DNA of 64,000 nucleotides from Brevibacterium daeguense (GCF_021729135.1 NZ_JAJTWW010000008.1:1-64000); one strand, 5' to 3'. Shown: positions 48,191-56,667, counted from the first letter of the stretch. Made by a program: numbers and translations. Notes: generated by a model not told the origin, from the letters alone.

Positions 48191-49300
48191 TCATCGCTGC
48201 TCGTCCCCGCCTGTGCAGGAAGGCAGCTCATCGGTCCTGTCCGCGGCGATGTCCTGCACCGCGGCATGTGCGTCTGAGAGAGTGTCGATGCTCACGACGG
48301 TGAGCTCCGAGGAACCTTGGGCCTCGAGCACCTCTGCGCAGTTCCCCGCCGGGGACAGGAAGTACTCGGAGTCCGCGTCTGCGGCGGCGACGACCTTCTG
48401 CCGGGCACCGCCGATCGGCATCACTGCGCCTTCAGGGGTGATTGCGCCGGTGCCGGAGATCGCCTTGCCGCCGGTGAGGTTGCCGGGAGTCAGCTCGTCG
48501 ATGATCGCCAAGGCGAAGATGGTGCCTGCCGACGGACCGCCGATTCCGTCGACGTTGAAGGTGACTTCGAAGGGGAAGTCGTAAGCCTGCGACATCGTCA
48601 CACCGATCATCTGCTGCCCGTGGATATCCGCCGGCTCCAGCTCGACCTCCAGGTGCTCACCCTCCCGCTGGAGACCGAGGATCACGGTATCGGCACCGCG
48701 GACGGTGTCGGCCACTGTCTGCGCGGCGGCTTCGTCGCCCCCGATCGGCTCACCGTTCACGCTCACGATGTGATCGCGGGCCTGCACCTGTCCGTCCGCC
48801 GGAGAGCCGGCGACCACCTCGGACACGGCGATCACCGAGTCGTACTCGATGCCGAGCTCGCCGAGAGCGGCCGCGGTGGCGGTGGCCTGCGATGAGGCCA
48901 TCTCGGCGGAGTTCTGGCCGGTGACGTCATCGCGGGTCGTAGTCAGCGGGTAATAGGCTTCCGTCGGCACGACGGTGTCGCTCGGCGCAACGACCGAGCG
49001 CAGCACCTGAGAGGCGTTGAGGCTGCGTTCGGGCCCTCCGGCCACGGCAACCGTGAGCAGGTTGAGTTCGCCGTCGGCCTCGTAGGTCTCCGTGCCGCTG
49101 ATCGTGATGAGCTCTGTGCCGTCCACCTCGTCGAGGGTGTTCACGACCGGCCCCGGCATCTGGATGAGGTAGGGAACCGGGATGAGGGCGGCGACGATCA
49201 CGAGAGCGTAGGTCAGGATTCCGGACACGACCGCACCGTCGTGCCGCCTCCGAGGCCTCTTCCCGGAGATCTCGGGACGGGACCCGGCAGACTCGCTCAC
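48191..49300 (-). CDS. YlbL-type PDZ and Lon-like (S16) membrane protease
   Basis: 369 residues. One N-terminal membrane helix (about 24-48), a PDZ domain (about 155-235; SPADGQVQARDHIVSVNG) and a Lon-type proteolytic domain with Ser257 (GGPSAGT) and Lys302 (GARQKV), 45 residues apart as in Lon. Active site is extracytoplasmic. Substrates unknown; it sits directly upstream of the UPF0182 gene as in mycobacteria. GTG follows AAAGGAA. Confidence 0.92.
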   Translation of the reverse strand: MSESAGSRPEISGKRPRRRHDGAVVSGILTYALVIVAALIPVPYLIQMPGPVVNTLDEVDGTELITISGTETYEADGELNLLTVAVAGGPERSLNASQVLRSVVAPSDTVVPTEAYYPLTTTRDDVTGQNSAEMASSQATATAAALGELGIEYDSVIAVSEVVAGSPADGQVQARDHIVSVNGEPIGGDEAAAQTVADTVRGADTVILGLQREGEHLEVELEPADIHGQQMIGVTMSQAYDFPFEVTFNVDGIGGPSAGTIFALAIIDELTPGNLTGGKAISGTGAITPEGAVMPIGGARQKVVAAADADSEYFLSPAGNCAEVLEAQGSSELTVVSIDTLSDAHAAVQDIAADRTDELPSCTGGDEQR

Positions 49301-49516
49301 GTGGTTCCTTTCGATTTGACTCTTTAGAAGTGTAGTCCACCCGTTTCCTCCCCCGCGAATTGCCGCCGATCGCGCCTCCGACCGGACGGGTGGCCGTGTG
49401 AGCCGGGCCCGATTCAGCCGACAGCGGATACCCGGATCACCGTGGCCCGTTCGGAAGGTTTGGACAGCTTGACTCGTTACGCTTCTGACAAAGCATCGAT
49501 CGACTGAGGACTTGGC

Positions 49517-50983
49517 ATGACCGATAAGAACCGCGATCCAAACCAGCCGGACGACAACAACGACCCGCTGGGCAACCTCTTCGGGATGTTCTTCGGCCCC
49601 GGAGGCCAGTTCGGCGGATCGTTCGGAGGAGGCTCCGGCTCCTCGGGCGGCGCGCAGGGCCTGCCGTTCGATCCCGCCATGCTCGGGGGGATCATGCAGC
49701 AGCTGCAGGGCATGCTGACCGGAGGATCACAGACCGGTGCGCTCCGAGCTGCCGAGCATCGTATTCCGAGTCCGGACCCGGCAGTCACCGATGACGTGTC
49801 GCGGGCCTCCGCCGACGCGTTCCGGCTGGCCGAGCTGTGGCTCGAGAACGTCACGGACCCGGCGGTCGGAATCGGGGAGGCGCAGGCCCTGACCCGCAGG
49901 CAGTGGGTCGAGCAGACCTATCCCGGATGGCGGCGCCTGCTGAGCCCCATCCAGTCGAATATGTCGAACGCGCTCTCCTCGAGCATCGCCGAGCAGGCCC
50001 CCGAGGAGCTCAAGCCGATGCTGTCCGGAGCCGGCCAGATGTTCACTGCGATGAGCGATTCGATGTTCAGCATGCAGCTGGGAGAGGCGCTCGGGACCCT
50101 CTCGGGAACGGTGCTCACCGGAACCGAGTTCGGATTGCCCCTGTTGGAGGACTTCCGACCCACACTCGTCGAGGCGAACATCAGCGGTGCCGCCGCCGAG
50201 TTCGGCGTCGAGCCGACGGAGCTGCGCATTTACCTGGCAGTCCGCGAGCTGGCACTCCTGTGGCTGTTCAAGCGCGCCCCGTGGCTGGTCGGTCATCTGG
50301 AGACGGCGCTGTCGAAGTACGCCGCCGGCATCGAACTCGACCTCGAGCGGATCCAGGGCCTGGCCGGATCGATCGATCCGAGCAACCTCGAGCAGCTCAG
50401 TGAGGACATCCGCCAGGGAATGTTCAATCCGCAGCCCACGGAGGCTCAGCGGCAGGCGCTCGAGAGCGTCCAGAACCTGCTGTCGGTGATCGCGGGCTGG
50501 GCCGATGTCATCTCCTATCAGGCATGCGCGCCCCTCGACGGCCGCGACACGATTCGCGAGGCGCTGCGCAGCCGCCAGGTGACGGAGGGGGCCGCAGATC
50601 GGACGTTCTCCGAGCTCGTCGGCCTGCAGCTCACCCCGGCCCGCATGCGGGATGCCGCATCCCTCTTCTCATTCCTCGAACAGTCGGAAGGCCCTGAAGC
50701 GCGGGATGCGGTGTTCACCCATCCGGATCTCCTGCCGACGACCCAGGATCTCGACGATCCGCTCGGCTACCGCGAACGCCGCCGGCAGGAGTGGAGCGCC
50801 GATTCCTCGATGGATGCAGCGCTCGCGCGCCTGCTGGCAGAGTCGGCTGAACAGGACGACGCCGCGGGCGATCCGGATGCCGCCGTCGACGAGACCGGCG
50901 AGCCGGGCGAGACCGGCGGGGACTCCGATTCCGACAATGATGACGACGCGGGGTCCGGGAGCGGCACCGACCCGTCCGCATGA
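49517..50983 (+). CDS. DUF2342 (zincin-like) family protein with degenerate metal site
   Basis: 488 residues. Gly-rich N-terminus (1-50), helical core (about 75-410), acidic disordered C-terminus (415-488). The family normally carries a zincin-like RExxH motif before LF...PWLxxH and an EGW segment. Here the equivalents are RELALLWLFKRAPWLVGH and IAGWADVIS, so the expected His and Glu are missing; metal binding is doubtful. It may be a structural homologue. GAGGA precedes ATG. Its stop overlaps the Nudix start (ATGA). Confidence 0.8.
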   Translation: MTDKNRDPNQPDDNNDPLGNLFGMFFGPGGQFGGSFGGGSGSSGGAQGLPFDPAMLGGIMQQLQGMLTGGSQTGALRAAEHRIPSPDPAVTDDVSRASADAFRLAELWLENVTDPAVGIGEAQALTRRQWVEQTYPGWRRLLSPIQSNMSNALSSSIAEQAPEELKPMLSGAGQMFTAMSDSMFSMQLGEALGTLSGTVLTGTEFGLPLLEDFRPTLVEANISGAAAEFGVEPTELRIYLAVRELALLWLFKRAPWLVGHLETALSKYAAGIELDLERIQGLAGSIDPSNLEQLSEDIRQGMFNPQPTEAQRQALESVQNLLSVIAGWADVISYQACAPLDGRDTIREALRSRQVTEGAADRTFSELVGLQLTPARMRDAASLFSFLEQSEGPEARDAVFTHPDLLPTTQDLDDPLGYRERRRQEWSADSSMDAALARLLAESAEQDDAAGDPDAAVDETGEPGETGGDSDSDNDDDAGSGSGTDPSA

Positions 50984-51567
50984 GCAGGCTGGAAGCGTTC
51001 AGCGCCGATATCGCCGCTTGGCCCGCCCCCGGCGCTGATGGCATCGCGCTGCAGGCCGCCTCAGCCGGCTTTCTGGAGCGTAGCGGCCAAGCGGTTCTGA
51101 GCAGGGACGGAGGTCCCGAGCATTTCACCGCGAGCTGTGTGGTGTTCGATCCGGATTCCCGCCACGTGCTGCTCCATCATCATCGGAAGGCCGATGCGTG
51201 GGGACAGTTCGGCGGGCACGTCGAGGACCGGGATGCGTCGTTCCGCGACGCCGCCCACCGGGAGTGCCTGGAGGAGTCGGGTCTGAGCTCCCTCCTCTGG
51301 CTCTCCCCTGTCCCGGTCGACATCCATGTGCACGAATTGGCGGGGGCGTTCGGCAGCTGCGCGATTCACCGTGACGTCGTCTTCGCAGGCTTCGCATCGA
51401 GGACCGCGGCGACCGCGGCGTCGGCCGAATCTCACGAGGTTCGGTGGTTCCCGATGCACGCTCTGCCCGCGGAGGTCATGCCGGACCTGCCGGGGCGGCT
51501 CCCGTTCCTCCTGACTGCAGCCGTTGCCCGGCGAGAGCAGCGGCCTCCCCGTACCCGAAGCCGCTGA
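50980..51567 (+). CDS. Nudix hydrolase
   Basis: 195 residues. Nudix box GGHVEDRDASFRDAAH then RECLEESGL, with Asp in place of the first Glu, as in several actinobacterial members. Substrate (nucleoside diphosphate derivative) unknown. The last 92 bases overlap, tail to tail, the 3' end of the peptidase gene on the other strand. Confidence 0.88.
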   Translation: MSRLEAFSADIAAWPAPGADGIALQAASAGFLERSGQAVLSRDGGPEHFTASCVVFDPDSRHVLLHHHRKADAWGQFGGHVEDRDASFRDAAHRECLEESGLSSLLWLSPVPVDIHVHELAGAFGSCAIHRDVVFAGFASRTAATAASAESHEVRWFPMHALPAEVMPDLPGRLPFLLTAAVARREQRPPRTRSR

Positions 51568-52063
51568 GGAAGTCCTCTGCTCGTGCGGCCTGCGGGTGCC
51601 GCTGAGCCAGGGCGTGGAACGCCCGCGAATGGTCCGGCACCCGCAGATGGGCCAGTTCATGGACCAACACCGTCTCGAGCACCCAGCGGGGAACTTCGCG
51701 GAGCCGGTCCGAGACCCGGATCATGCCGGTCACCGAGGTTGCCGAGGCGAAGCGCTGGTTCTGGTTCGACACCCACGTGACGGACGACGGGGCGATCCCG
51801 TCGTCGAAATATCGCTCATTGAGCTCAGCCGCGAGCGCCTCGAGCTCTGCGTCGCCGCGTGGCGCCATGTCCGCGCGCCGCTGCAGCCGCGCGATGAGGG
51901 CTCCGATATCCGCGGCGTTGCGGGTGACGTCGAACCGGGCGGGTACGGCGACGACGTATCCGCCATGGCTTCGGCTGACGGATATGGTCTTCTTCCTGCG
52001 CGCCGAATGCTTGACGGCGATCGTGCCGGCGGACACCGCGGCCAGGACCTGTTCGGAATTCAT
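51476..52063 (-). CDS. YgjP-like (M48/SprT-type) metallopeptidase
   Basis: 195 residues. HELAH at 135-139 (VLVHELAHLRVPDHSRAFHAL) gives the zinc site with a third His in DHSRAFH. N-terminal KHSARRKKTISVS matches the YgjP/WLM family. Function unknown; probably a cytoplasmic peptidase. The C-terminal extension after about residue 165 (AALAGQRLQSGG) is encoded opposite the Nudix 3' end. ATG 52063 is seven bases after TAGGCT, so the mRNA is probably leaderless. Confidence 0.85.
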   Translation of the reverse strand: MNSEQVLAAVSAGTIAVKHSARRKKTISVSRSHGGYVVAVPARFDVTRNAADIGALIARLQRRADMAPRGDAELEALAAELNERYFDDGIAPSSVTWVSNQNQRFASATSVTGMIRVSDRLREVPRWVLETVLVHELAHLRVPDHSRAFHALAQRHPQAARAEDFLSGFGYGEAAALAGQRLQSGGTGAAPAGPA

Positions 52064-52070
52064 GTCTGAG

Positions 52071-52076
52071 AGCCTA
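52071..52076 (-). promoter_or_regulatory. -10 box of leaderless YgjP-like peptidase promoter
   Basis: TAGGCT on the minus strand, seven bases before the ATG at 52063. Confidence 0.5.
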
Positions 52077-52214
52077 GCGCCGAGCACGGACACGGACTTT
52101 CTGCCGGTATTTTTTCTGCCGGGCATTTCCACACACCGTTCGTGCGCCCCGCACCGATCTGACCGGGTCCGATCCTCATGCAGGGCTCCGAGCGCGCCGC
52201 CAGGTTGCACAGCT

Positions 52215-52267
52215 TCATCCACAGCCCCTTGCCCGTGGTTCGCCGACTTATCCACACTTCATCCACA
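52215..52267 (+). promoter_or_regulatory. DnaA-box cluster
   Basis: TCATCCACA (52215-52223), the perfect TTATCCACA (52248-52256) and TCATCCACA (52259-52267), all in the same orientation. A TTTTCCACA lies at 52479-52487. No dnaA, dnaN or rpmH is nearby, so this is not a standard oriC. Confidence 0.55.
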
Positions 52268-52286
52268 GCATGGTCCGGGAAGCATG

Positions 52287-52316
52287 TTGACGGGCTCGGT
52301 CGCAGCCGCATAACTT
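52287..52316 (+). promoter_or_regulatory. Promoter for the ThiF-like gene
   Basis: -35 TTGACG (52287-52292), -10 TAACTT (52311-52316), spacing 18. It would give a leader of about 230 bases. Confidence 0.5.
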
Positions 52317-52318
52317 GA

Positions 52319-52377
52319 GGAGTCAGACCCCCGGAAAACCCGGGTTTCATGGGCAAGGGGAAGGCCCATGAGACTCC
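52319..52377 (+). other. Three-way-junction-like fold in the ThiF-like gene leader
   Basis: GGAGTC (52319-52324) pairs with GACTCC (52372-52377). Inside are CCCGG/CCGGG (30-34 with 40-44) and TCATGGGC/GCCCATGA (52347-52354 with 52364-52371). The 5' strand lies at or slightly before the predicted transcription start, so the outer helix is uncertain. Confidence 0.35.
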
Positions 52378-52554
52378 GCGCGCGGCTGGGGGCGACGCAC
52401 CGGGCGGGACCCGAGCGGGCGACGGATCGATCCATCGCCGATCGCTCGCGCTCCTGCCCGGTGTGTGTCTCCACAGCGTTTTCCACAGGACTGGATCGGC
52501 GCTGTCCTTCCCCTGGGCCCGACGGTAGCGTCCGGACCAGGAGGTGGATGGCAG

Positions 52555-53448
52555 ATGTACCAGATCTTTCATTCCGTGCCCGTGGTGTGGCGCAGCGACC
52601 GCTGTGTGCAGTTCGGGGTGGACGAGCCCATCCTCATCGACGGATTGACGCCGCAGGATGCTGAGCTGATCTCCGTCCTGCGCATGGGAATCGGCATCGA
52701 GGATTTCTTCGATCGCGCAGAGCATCTGGGTGTTTCGGCCTCCCGCGCGTCCTCGCTCCTGGCGCTTCTCGACGAGGCGGGCGCACTCGTGCCGGTCAGC
52801 ACCTCCTCCGCCGCCCGCCGTCCGACCGCCCATGTCGATGCCTTCGCCGCCGACCGCGGTGCTGCACCGGCTGTCATCGCCGAGAGCCTCGCCACCACCA
52901 GCGTGCTGACTGCCGGGCCCCTGGCCAGGGCGCTGCTCCCCCACCTTTCAGCGACAGGCTTCGAGGCGACGTCGATCGAACGGGCGGAAGACGCGCTGAC
53001 CTTCGCCGCGCCTCTGGTGATGCTCACCGGCGTCTGGGTCGAAGACGCGGTCACGGCGGGCTTCCTCGTCGAACACGGACTGCCGCATCTGCAGCTTGTC
53101 GTCGGGCAGTCCCAGGCGTCGATCTCCCACGTCGTGGTTCCCGGGCTGACTCCGTGCACCAAGTGTGCGATCATCCACCGCACCGACGAGGACGCCGACT
53201 GGCTGCTGGCATGGAGGACACTGTGGCGCCAGGCGCCGGCCCCTGCCCGCACCGACCCGGTGCTCGGCAGCCTGGCCCTGGCACTGGCGACAGCGGTCGT
53301 GCGCAACCATGTGCTCGGCGTGCAGCCGGAGCCCATGGGCGTCACAGTGACGCTGCCGAGCGGAGCGGTCAGCGAATCAGCTGCGGAGTTCCACCCGGAA
53401 TGCGATTGCAGGATCCCAGTGCCGGGAGAGCTTCACGCCTCAGCGTGA
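52555..53448 (+). CDS. Orphan ThiF/E1-like protein related to azoline cyclodehydratase partners
   Basis: 297 residues. It has the layout of ThiF-like 'TOMM' leader-binding proteins: an N-terminal winged-helix-like part (1-90), an E1-like core with LVMLTGVWVEDAVTAGFLVE, then zinc ligands Cys201-x2-Cys204 (LTPCTKCAIIHRTDEDADW) and Cys283-x-Cys285 near the C-terminus. No GxGxxG nucleotide motif is evident. No YcaO, precursor peptide or dehydrogenase is nearby, so a RiPP role is not supported. Next to uvrD2, as with the Rv3196 region. AGGAGG lies 10 bases before ATG. Ends overlap uvrD2 by nine bases. Confidence 0.75.
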   Translation: MYQIFHSVPVVWRSDRCVQFGVDEPILIDGLTPQDAELISVLRMGIGIEDFFDRAEHLGVSASRASSLLALLDEAGALVPVSTSSAARRPTAHVDAFAADRGAAPAVIAESLATTSVLTAGPLARALLPHLSATGFEATSIERAEDALTFAAPLVMLTGVWVEDAVTAGFLVEHGLPHLQLVVGQSQASISHVVVPGLTPCTKCAIIHRTDEDADWLLAWRTLWRQAPAPARTDPVLGSLALALATAVVRNHVLGVQPEPMGVTVTLPSGAVSESAAEFHPECDCRIPVPGELHASA

Positions 53449-55584
53449 GTCTCGGTCAGCGGTGCGGCCGCCCGCATTCTGCCCGCTCCCGTCCCGCGTG
53501 CTCGGATCGGAGACCGCGCCGCGTGCCCGTGTCCTCACGAGCTCCACGATCTCGGCACCGAACTGCTCGAGCTTGACCGAGCCGATGCCAGGCACGCGCT
53601 GCAGCTGCTCGGCTGTCCGCGGGACCACCTCGGCGACTGCGTTGACGGTGGCAGTGGTGAGGACCATGTAGGGCGGCACGCTGAGCGCCTGCGCACGCTC
53701 CCGCCGCCACTCAAGCAGTGCGGTCAGCACCTGCTCATCGGCCTGACCGGGGCAGTCCCCGCAGCGTCGCAGCCGCAGCTCCGCCTCCTGCACCAGCACT
53801 CGACCGCAGCGCTCGCACCTGGGTGACTCCGCCGACCGTCGGGCGGCTCGCATCGGGGAAGTGACCCGCCTCGGGGCGGCACCGCGCATCTCGCTGACGA
53901 AGCGCGAGGGCGAACGCCGCGACTGCCGACCCTCCTGCCGGGCAGTCGACCAACTCAGCGAGAGCTCCGTCCGAGCGCGTGTGATGGCAACGTAGAACAG
54001 CCGCCGCTCCTCCGCGACTCCCGCCGGAGTGCGCGCATAGCTGATGGGGAACAGGCCCTCGGTCAGTCCCACAAGGTGGACGCTCTCCCATTCGAGGCCC
54101 TTGGCCGCGTGGACGGAGGCCAGAGTGACACCGTTGACCGGGGGCGCGAACTGGTGCTCCTGCCGGTCAGCCAACTCCGACAGGAAATCGGCCAGCGGCA
54201 CCGGCAGCTCGGATCCCTCCTGCAGAGCGCGGGCCAGGTCGACGATCGCGTTGAGGGATTCCCACCGCTCGCGCACCGCGCCGGTTCCGGCGGGCGGCAC
54301 CGGCGCCCACCCGATCGCGTCGAGGACGTCTCCGACGATCTCGTGCAGCGGCCCCACTCCCCTCGACGCCCCGGACGCCCGCAGCAGTGCGATCGCCTCC
54401 TTCACCTCGCGTCGGGCGAAGAATCGCTCACCGCCGCGGAGCACGTAGCTGATGCCGCGTCGTGCCAGCGCATTCTCGAACGCCTGGCTCTGACCGTTCG
54501 TGCGGAACAGCACGGCGATGTCAGCGGCCCGTCTGCCGGCAGAGATCTCCGCGGCGATCGCGGCGGCGACGGCCTCCGCTTCGGCCTGGTCGTCGACGTA
54601 CTCGGTGCAGCGCGGCTCAGGCCCACTGCGTCCCGTGCTGCGGAGCACGAGCGGGTTGCGCCCGGTGTGGTTCAACACACTGTTGGCAGCGTCCACGATC
54701 TGCTCGGTCGACCGGTAGTTGCGCACCAGGGCGATGCGGGACGCGCCGGGCAGCCGCGACCCCAGTCGCAGGAGAAAGGAGTCGGTGGCTCCGGCGAAGG
54801 TGTAGATGGTCTGCGCCGGATCACCGACCACGCAGAGCGAATCGCGCCGGCCGAGCCACCGCATGAGCAGGTCGTACTGCAGCGGAGAGACATCCTGGAA
54901 CTCGTCGACGACGAAGTGGCGGTACTGCTCGTGCACACGGGCCGCGATGTCCTCTCGGGTGGCGAGCGCTCCGGCGAGCACGAGGAGGATGTCCTCGAAG
55001 TCGAGCAGGCGCCTTCGCGTCTTGATATCGCCGTATGCCCTCATCACGCGGACCATGCCCTCGGCGTCGATGCCCTCCGGCAGCTCCCGTCCGACCGCCT
55101 GCCGGCCGTAATCGTCGATGCCCAGGAGCGACACCGCGGCGTACTCGATCTCGGCTGACACGTCACGGACCGTCTCGCGTTCGACGTCGTAGCCGACCTC
55201 TGCCATCGCCTGGGAGACCGCGCCTGCCTTGTGGCTGAGCAGTTCCGGGAACGGTCCCTCTGCGAACGAGCTCCAGAAATAGCGCAGCTGGCGGAGCGCA
55301 GCGGAGTGAAAGGTGCGTGCCTGCACCCCGGGCACCCCCAGCGTGCGCAGCCGTGATCGCATTTCGCCTGCGGCTTTGGAGGTGAAGGTCAGTGCCAGCA
55401 CGTGGTTGACAGAGAAGGCGCCCGTCGCGACTCCGTAGGCGATGCGGTGAGTGAGAGCGCGGGTCTTGCCAGTGCCGGCGCCGGCCAGTACCACCAGCGG
55501 ACCGGAGACGTGCTCGGCCACCTGCCGCTGCTCCGGGTCGAGCGACTCCAGCAGAGCGGTGGCCGACGCGGATTCAGCTGTCAT
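53440..55584 (-). CDS. uvrD2: ATP-dependent DNA helicase UvrD2
   Basis: 714 residues. Superfamily 1A helicase: P-loop AGAGTGKT (34-41), VVDEFQD motif, and VALTRAR-type motif VI (FYVAITRARTEL). A tetracysteine module follows the helicase core (CERCGR and CGDC) and an HRDC domain closes the protein (about 625-690). The layout matches mycobacterial UvrD2. ATG overlaps the nudC stop (ATGA). Confidence 0.94.
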   Translation of the reverse strand: MTAESASATALLESLDPEQRQVAEHVSGPLVVLAGAGTGKTRALTHRIAYGVATGAFSVNHVLALTFTSKAAGEMRSRLRTLGVPGVQARTFHSAALRQLRYFWSSFAEGPFPELLSHKAGAVSQAMAEVGYDVERETVRDVSAEIEYAAVSLLGIDDYGRQAVGRELPEGIDAEGMVRVMRAYGDIKTRRRLLDFEDILLVLAGALATREDIAARVHEQYRHFVVDEFQDVSPLQYDLLMRWLGRRDSLCVVGDPAQTIYTFAGATDSFLLRLGSRLPGASRIALVRNYRSTEQIVDAANSVLNHTGRNPLVLRSTGRSGPEPRCTEYVDDQAEAEAVAAAIAAEISAGRRAADIAVLFRTNGQSQAFENALARRGISYVLRGGERFFARREVKEAIALLRASGASRGVGPLHEIVGDVLDAIGWAPVPPAGTGAVRERWESLNAIVDLARALQEGSELPVPLADFLSELADRQEHQFAPPVNGVTLASVHAAKGLEWESVHLVGLTEGLFPISYARTPAGVAEERRLFYVAITRARTELSLSWSTARQEGRQSRRSPSRFVSEMRGAAPRRVTSPMRAARRSAESPRCERCGRVLVQEAELRLRRCGDCPGQADEQVLTALLEWRRERAQALSVPPYMVLTTATVNAVAEVVPRTAEQLQRVPGIGSVKLEQFGAEIVELVRTRARGAVSDPSTRDGSGQNAGGRTADRDSR

Positions 55585-56561
55585 GAACCGGCGGTCAGCC
55601 AGCTCGAGAGGATCTGCCCGGCGATCGAGACTTCACCGGGAACTGCGACCGACCCGGCCTCAATTTCCGCGAGCAGCTCCTGGCGGGTGAACCAGCGCGC
55701 GGCGAACAGCTCTGCGCCATCGGGGCGGAGGTCCAGAGAGGTTGCCTCCGCTGTGAACCCGAGCATCAGCGAGGACGGGAACGGCCACGGCTGCGAACCC
55801 ATATAAGCGGGCGACTCGCACAGTACGCCGGCCTCTTCCCAGACCTCCCGGATCACCGCTGCCTCCAGGGTCTCCCCCGGCTCCACGAACCCGGCGAGCA
55901 GCGAGTACCGGCCTTCCGGCCACTGCGCATTGTTGCCGAGCAGGATTCGCTCCGTGCCGTCCGGGGACGTGTGCACGACTGCCATGATCACGGCCGGATC
56001 CGTGCGGGGGAAATGCTCGCTTCCCGTGCCCGGATCGCGTCGGACCCAGCCGCCGTTGACCACCTCGGTGGGTGAGCCGTTCCGAGGCGAGTGAGTGTGG
56101 GTCCGGTGCCAGTTGCCCACTGCGACGAGGGCGCAGGCCAAGCCCGCATCGACATCATTGAGCTCGGTGGCGATCTGCCGGAGGCCGAGCCACGTGGGTT
56201 CGGTGACATGGATGCCGGAGGGCGAGTCGAGGAAGTCCTCGGCATCACGGTCCCTGTCACGGGCAAGGCGCTGATCAACCGCGGTTCGGCCCTCGTCGTC
56301 GAGGTCGATGCCGATGTAGTCCCGGCCCTCGGGGTCGATGCCCAGGTAGATCTGGGTTCCGCCGGGCGGCACGTCTGCAGGACTCACGGTGAACAGGCGA
56401 CCGGCGGCCACCAGCAGGTAGCCCCGGTGGGAGAGCACGCCGACGGTTCCGCTGCGAGCCCAGACGTCGGACAGATCGCCGTCAGTGCCCCGTGACAGAT
56501 GGTTGCGCCGCACGGCGCTGCGGCTGAGGCTCGCGGGCGGCAGGAGTGGTAGAGGGATCAT
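55581..56561 (-). CDS. nudC: NAD(+) diphosphatase NudC
   Basis: 326 residues. Hydrolyses NADH/NAD and can remove NAD caps from RNA. Nudix box GFVEPGETLEAAVIREVWEE and the NudC signature SQPWPFPSS are intact. The zinc ribbon between the two domains has no cysteines (AVGNWHRTHTHSPRNGSP, then GGWVRRDPG), so zinc is probably not bound. ATG 56561 is six bases from TATCGT, giving a likely leaderless nudC-uvrD2 transcript. Confidence 0.92.
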   Translation of the reverse strand: MIPLPLLPPASLSRSAVRRNHLSRGTDGDLSDVWARSGTVGVLSHRGYLLVAAGRLFTVSPADVPPGGTQIYLGIDPEGRDYIGIDLDDEGRTAVDQRLARDRDRDAEDFLDSPSGIHVTEPTWLGLRQIATELNDVDAGLACALVAVGNWHRTHTHSPRNGSPTEVVNGGWVRRDPGTGSEHFPRTDPAVIMAVVHTSPDGTERILLGNNAQWPEGRYSLLAGFVEPGETLEAAVIREVWEEAGVLCESPAYMGSQPWPFPSSLMLGFTAEATSLDLRPDGAELFAARWFTRQELLAEIEAGSVAVPGEVSIAGQILSSWLTAGS

Positions 56562-56567
56562 GCGTCC

Positions 56568-56573
56568 ACGATA
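56568..56573 (-). promoter_or_regulatory. -10 box of leaderless nudC-uvrD2 promoter
   Basis: TATCGT on the minus strand ends six bases before the nudC ATG. Confidence 0.5.
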
Positions 56574-56655
56574 GCCAACCGGGCTGACACGGACCTGGCA
56601 CCGGATTCAGCCCATCCGTTCCGTGTTCGTCCCCCATCCGACCCGTGAGTGCGGG

Positions 56656-56661
56656 TAGGTT
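56656..56661 (+). promoter_or_regulatory. -10 box of leaderless phosphotransferase-like gene promoter
   Basis: TAGGTT ends six bases before the GTG at 56668. Divergent from the nudC promoter with about 80 bases between the two -10 boxes. Confidence 0.5.
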
Positions 56662-56667
56662 GGAGCC

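Larger units (their letters stand above)
52064..52554. other. 491-base gene-free region with DnaA boxes and a structured leader
   Basis: Between two divergent genes. From left to right it holds the leaderless promoter of the peptidase gene, three DnaA-box-like 9-mers (52215-52267), a sigma-70-type promoter (52287-52316), a folded leader (52319-52377 and beyond), and a fourth DnaA-type box (52479-52487). Short reading frames here (for example from ATG 52350 or 52368) have no homology I recognise. Confidence 0.6.

Noticed and set aside
52215-52267. Chromosomal origin of replication
   Set aside because: DnaA boxes are few and no dnaA, dnaN, rpmH or AT-rich unwinding element is present.
52350-52664. 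Short plus-strand frames from ATG 52350 (59 codons) and ATG 52368 (98 codons)
   Set aside because: No homology recognised; the second runs into the ThiF-like gene in another frame. They could at most be leader ORFs.
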